Shown: piece by piece, positions 7,371 to 8,061 of the stretch
Numbering within the stretch: position 1 is the first letter of the stretch
How the letters are laid out: each line of letters starts with the position of its first letter
From: an uncultured Pleurocapsa sp.
GTDB lineage: Bacteria > Cyanobacteriota > Cyanobacteriia > Cyanobacteriales > Xenococcaceae
Assembly: GCA_937884735.1 (NCBI GenBank)
Contig: CAKZYI010000561.1
Span: 1 to 8,061 of the forward strand
Direction of reading: 5' to 3'
Length of the DNA stretch: 8,061 nucleotides
Notes under the pieces: generated by a model
Database searches by the model: none
What the model saw: only the letters and a program-made list of their open reading frames with translations
What the model was told of the DNA's origin: nothing
Translations under genes and position numbers: made by a program

Positions 7371-7510
7371 CGTCACTATTGAAGTCATGCTAAAGCCGAT
7401 TGATAACACGAGAGTAGAATATATTTTATTTCGATTTAGGCTTTATTTCTGATGTGTTTAGGCGATAAAACACAAAGCAACTGAGATTTGTATTTTTAAA
7501 ATAATTAGTA
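7371..7510. other. Intergenic gap after the flippase gene, with weak inverted repeats
   Basis: Two inverted repeats are visible. TAAAGCC (7391-7397) pairs with GGCTTTA (7439-7445) over a 41-base spacer and is followed by TTTCT, which would be a poor terminator. TGTGTTT (7453-7459) pairs with AAACACA (7468-7474) around an 8-base loop, with no T tract after it. Either could end the flippase transcript. I see no convincing promoter for the following broken gene. Confidence 0.3.
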
Positions 7511-8061
7511 ATGGGAATTAATAAAAATCAACTAACATCATTACTCAGCATATTTTGCCTGAGTTTAGTATTAACAATTAGCTGTTCAATCTCCTCAGTC
7601 TTCAGATTTGGATGTATCTAATTCTGCCAATTTAGGCGAGCCTGTAGTAATAGGATATAGTAACTGGTATGGTTGGTAGCCTTGGGCGATCGCAGAAGAG
7701 GAAGGGTTATTTAACAAAAATAACGTCAACGTTAAAATGGAATGGTTTGATAATTATTTAGAGTCGATGGAAGCTTTTGCTGCGGGACAGTTAGATGGTA
7801 ATTGCCAAACTTTAAATGACACAATTTCTTGTGCTGCTGATGCTGTTCATGGAGAAGTAATTATTTTGGTTAATGATAATTCTGCGGGAAATGACAAAAT
7901 TATTGTTACTGAAGATATTAATACTGTAGAAGATTTGAAAGGTAAAAAAGTTGCTGTGGAAGAAGGAATAGCAAACGACTTTTTACAAAGTTTAGCATTA
8001 GAATCATAAGGAATGAAGCGAGATGATGTGCAAATTGTCCCTTTAGAAACTGGTGCTGCTG
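7511..8061 (+). pseudogene. Broken gene for an NMT1-type ABC-transporter substrate-binding lipoprotein (3' end outside window)
   Basis: ATG 7511 opens a lipoprotein-like signal peptide (LLSIFCLSLVLTISCS; C25 is the probable lipidated Cys, though the lipobox is not ideal). That frame stops at 7619-7621. The mature part continues in another frame from about 7596 (SSDLDVSN..., GYSNWYGW), so a net gain of one or loss of two bases lies near 7586-7600. A TAG at 7677-7679 sits inside NWYGW-stop-PWAIAEEEGLF, where the family has a second Trp (TGG to TAG). A TAA at 8007-8009 interrupts LALES-stop-GMKRDDV. The longest uninterrupted piece is 7737-8009, with DLKGKKVAVEEG typical of NMT1/SsuA/NrtA-like binding proteins. 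The intact protein would have delivered a small solute to an ABC importer; the solute is unknown. The gene probably has no link to glycan synthesis and marks the edge of the cluster. Confidence 0.85.

Larger units (their letters stand above)
1778..7693. repeat. Dispersed HIP1 octamers (GCGATCGC), seven copies
   Basis: Perfect copies start at 1778, 2861, 4198, 4829, 6387, 6601 and 7686. All lie inside genes or the pseudogene. Seven-base partial matches (CGATCGC) occur near 1049, 2902 and 2950. The palindrome is a known signature of many cyanobacterial genomes. Its presence in every gene from 944 onward suggests that this DNA has resided long in such a genome. Confidence 0.9.

Noticed and set aside
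7677..8009. In-frame TAG and TAA in the binding-protein gene as stop-codon recoding.
   Set aside because: Two different stops plus a frameshift occur together, while neighbouring genes end normally with TAG, TGA and TAA. Gene decay is the simpler explanation.
1..8061. CRISPR arrays, tRNA or rRNA genes, insertion sequences or attachment sites.
   Set aside because: I saw no regularly spaced direct repeats, tRNA-like cloverleaf, transposase-like protein or terminal inverted repeats in the window.

Overview
This window looks like part of a cell-surface polysaccharide (exopolysaccharide, capsule or O-antigen type) gene cluster from a cyanobacterium. The DNA is AT-rich and carries seven perfect copies of GCGATCGC, the HIP1 octamer that is heavily over-represented in many cyanobacterial genomes. 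All genes lie on the + strand.

Layout: (1) The first 608 bases are the C-terminal part of a GT4-type glycosyltransferase that is cut by the window edge. (2) A 335-base AT-rich gap follows, with a terminator-like hairpin (715-738) and a longer hairpin that can only form well in + strand RNA (761-795). (3) Then comes a tight three-gene block. The first gene (944-3316) encodes a multidomain protein with a nucleotidyltransferase-like motif, a nucleoside-diphosphate-kinase-like segment that keeps the N-x-x-H phosphohistidine motif, and a C-terminal sugar/lipid-kinase-like domain. The second gene (3313-6033) overlaps it by ATGA and encodes an asparagine-synthetase-like domain fused directly to a GT2 glycosyltransferase. 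The third (6051-7370) encodes a Wzx-like polysaccharide flippase. (4) At the right edge is a decaying gene for an NMT1-type ABC-transporter substrate-binding lipoprotein, with one frameshift and two in-frame stops.

Inferred joint role: the glycosyltransferases assemble a lipid-linked oligosaccharide. The asparagine-synthetase-like and kinase/nucleotidyltransferase domains could decorate it with an amide and with phosphate or a phospho-group. The flippase would move the finished unit across the cytoplasmic membrane. No polymerase, export porin or chain-length regulator is visible here, so the cluster must continue elsewhere if it is complete.

The two most interesting points are the three phosphotransfer-type segments in one polypeptide, and the junction of the synthetase-like/GT2 fusion. 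That junction sits exactly on a T7 run in the phase of a -1 slippery heptamer, next to an ATG that looks like the natural start of a free GT2. Any one-base change in the run would split the fusion into two ordinary overlapping genes.
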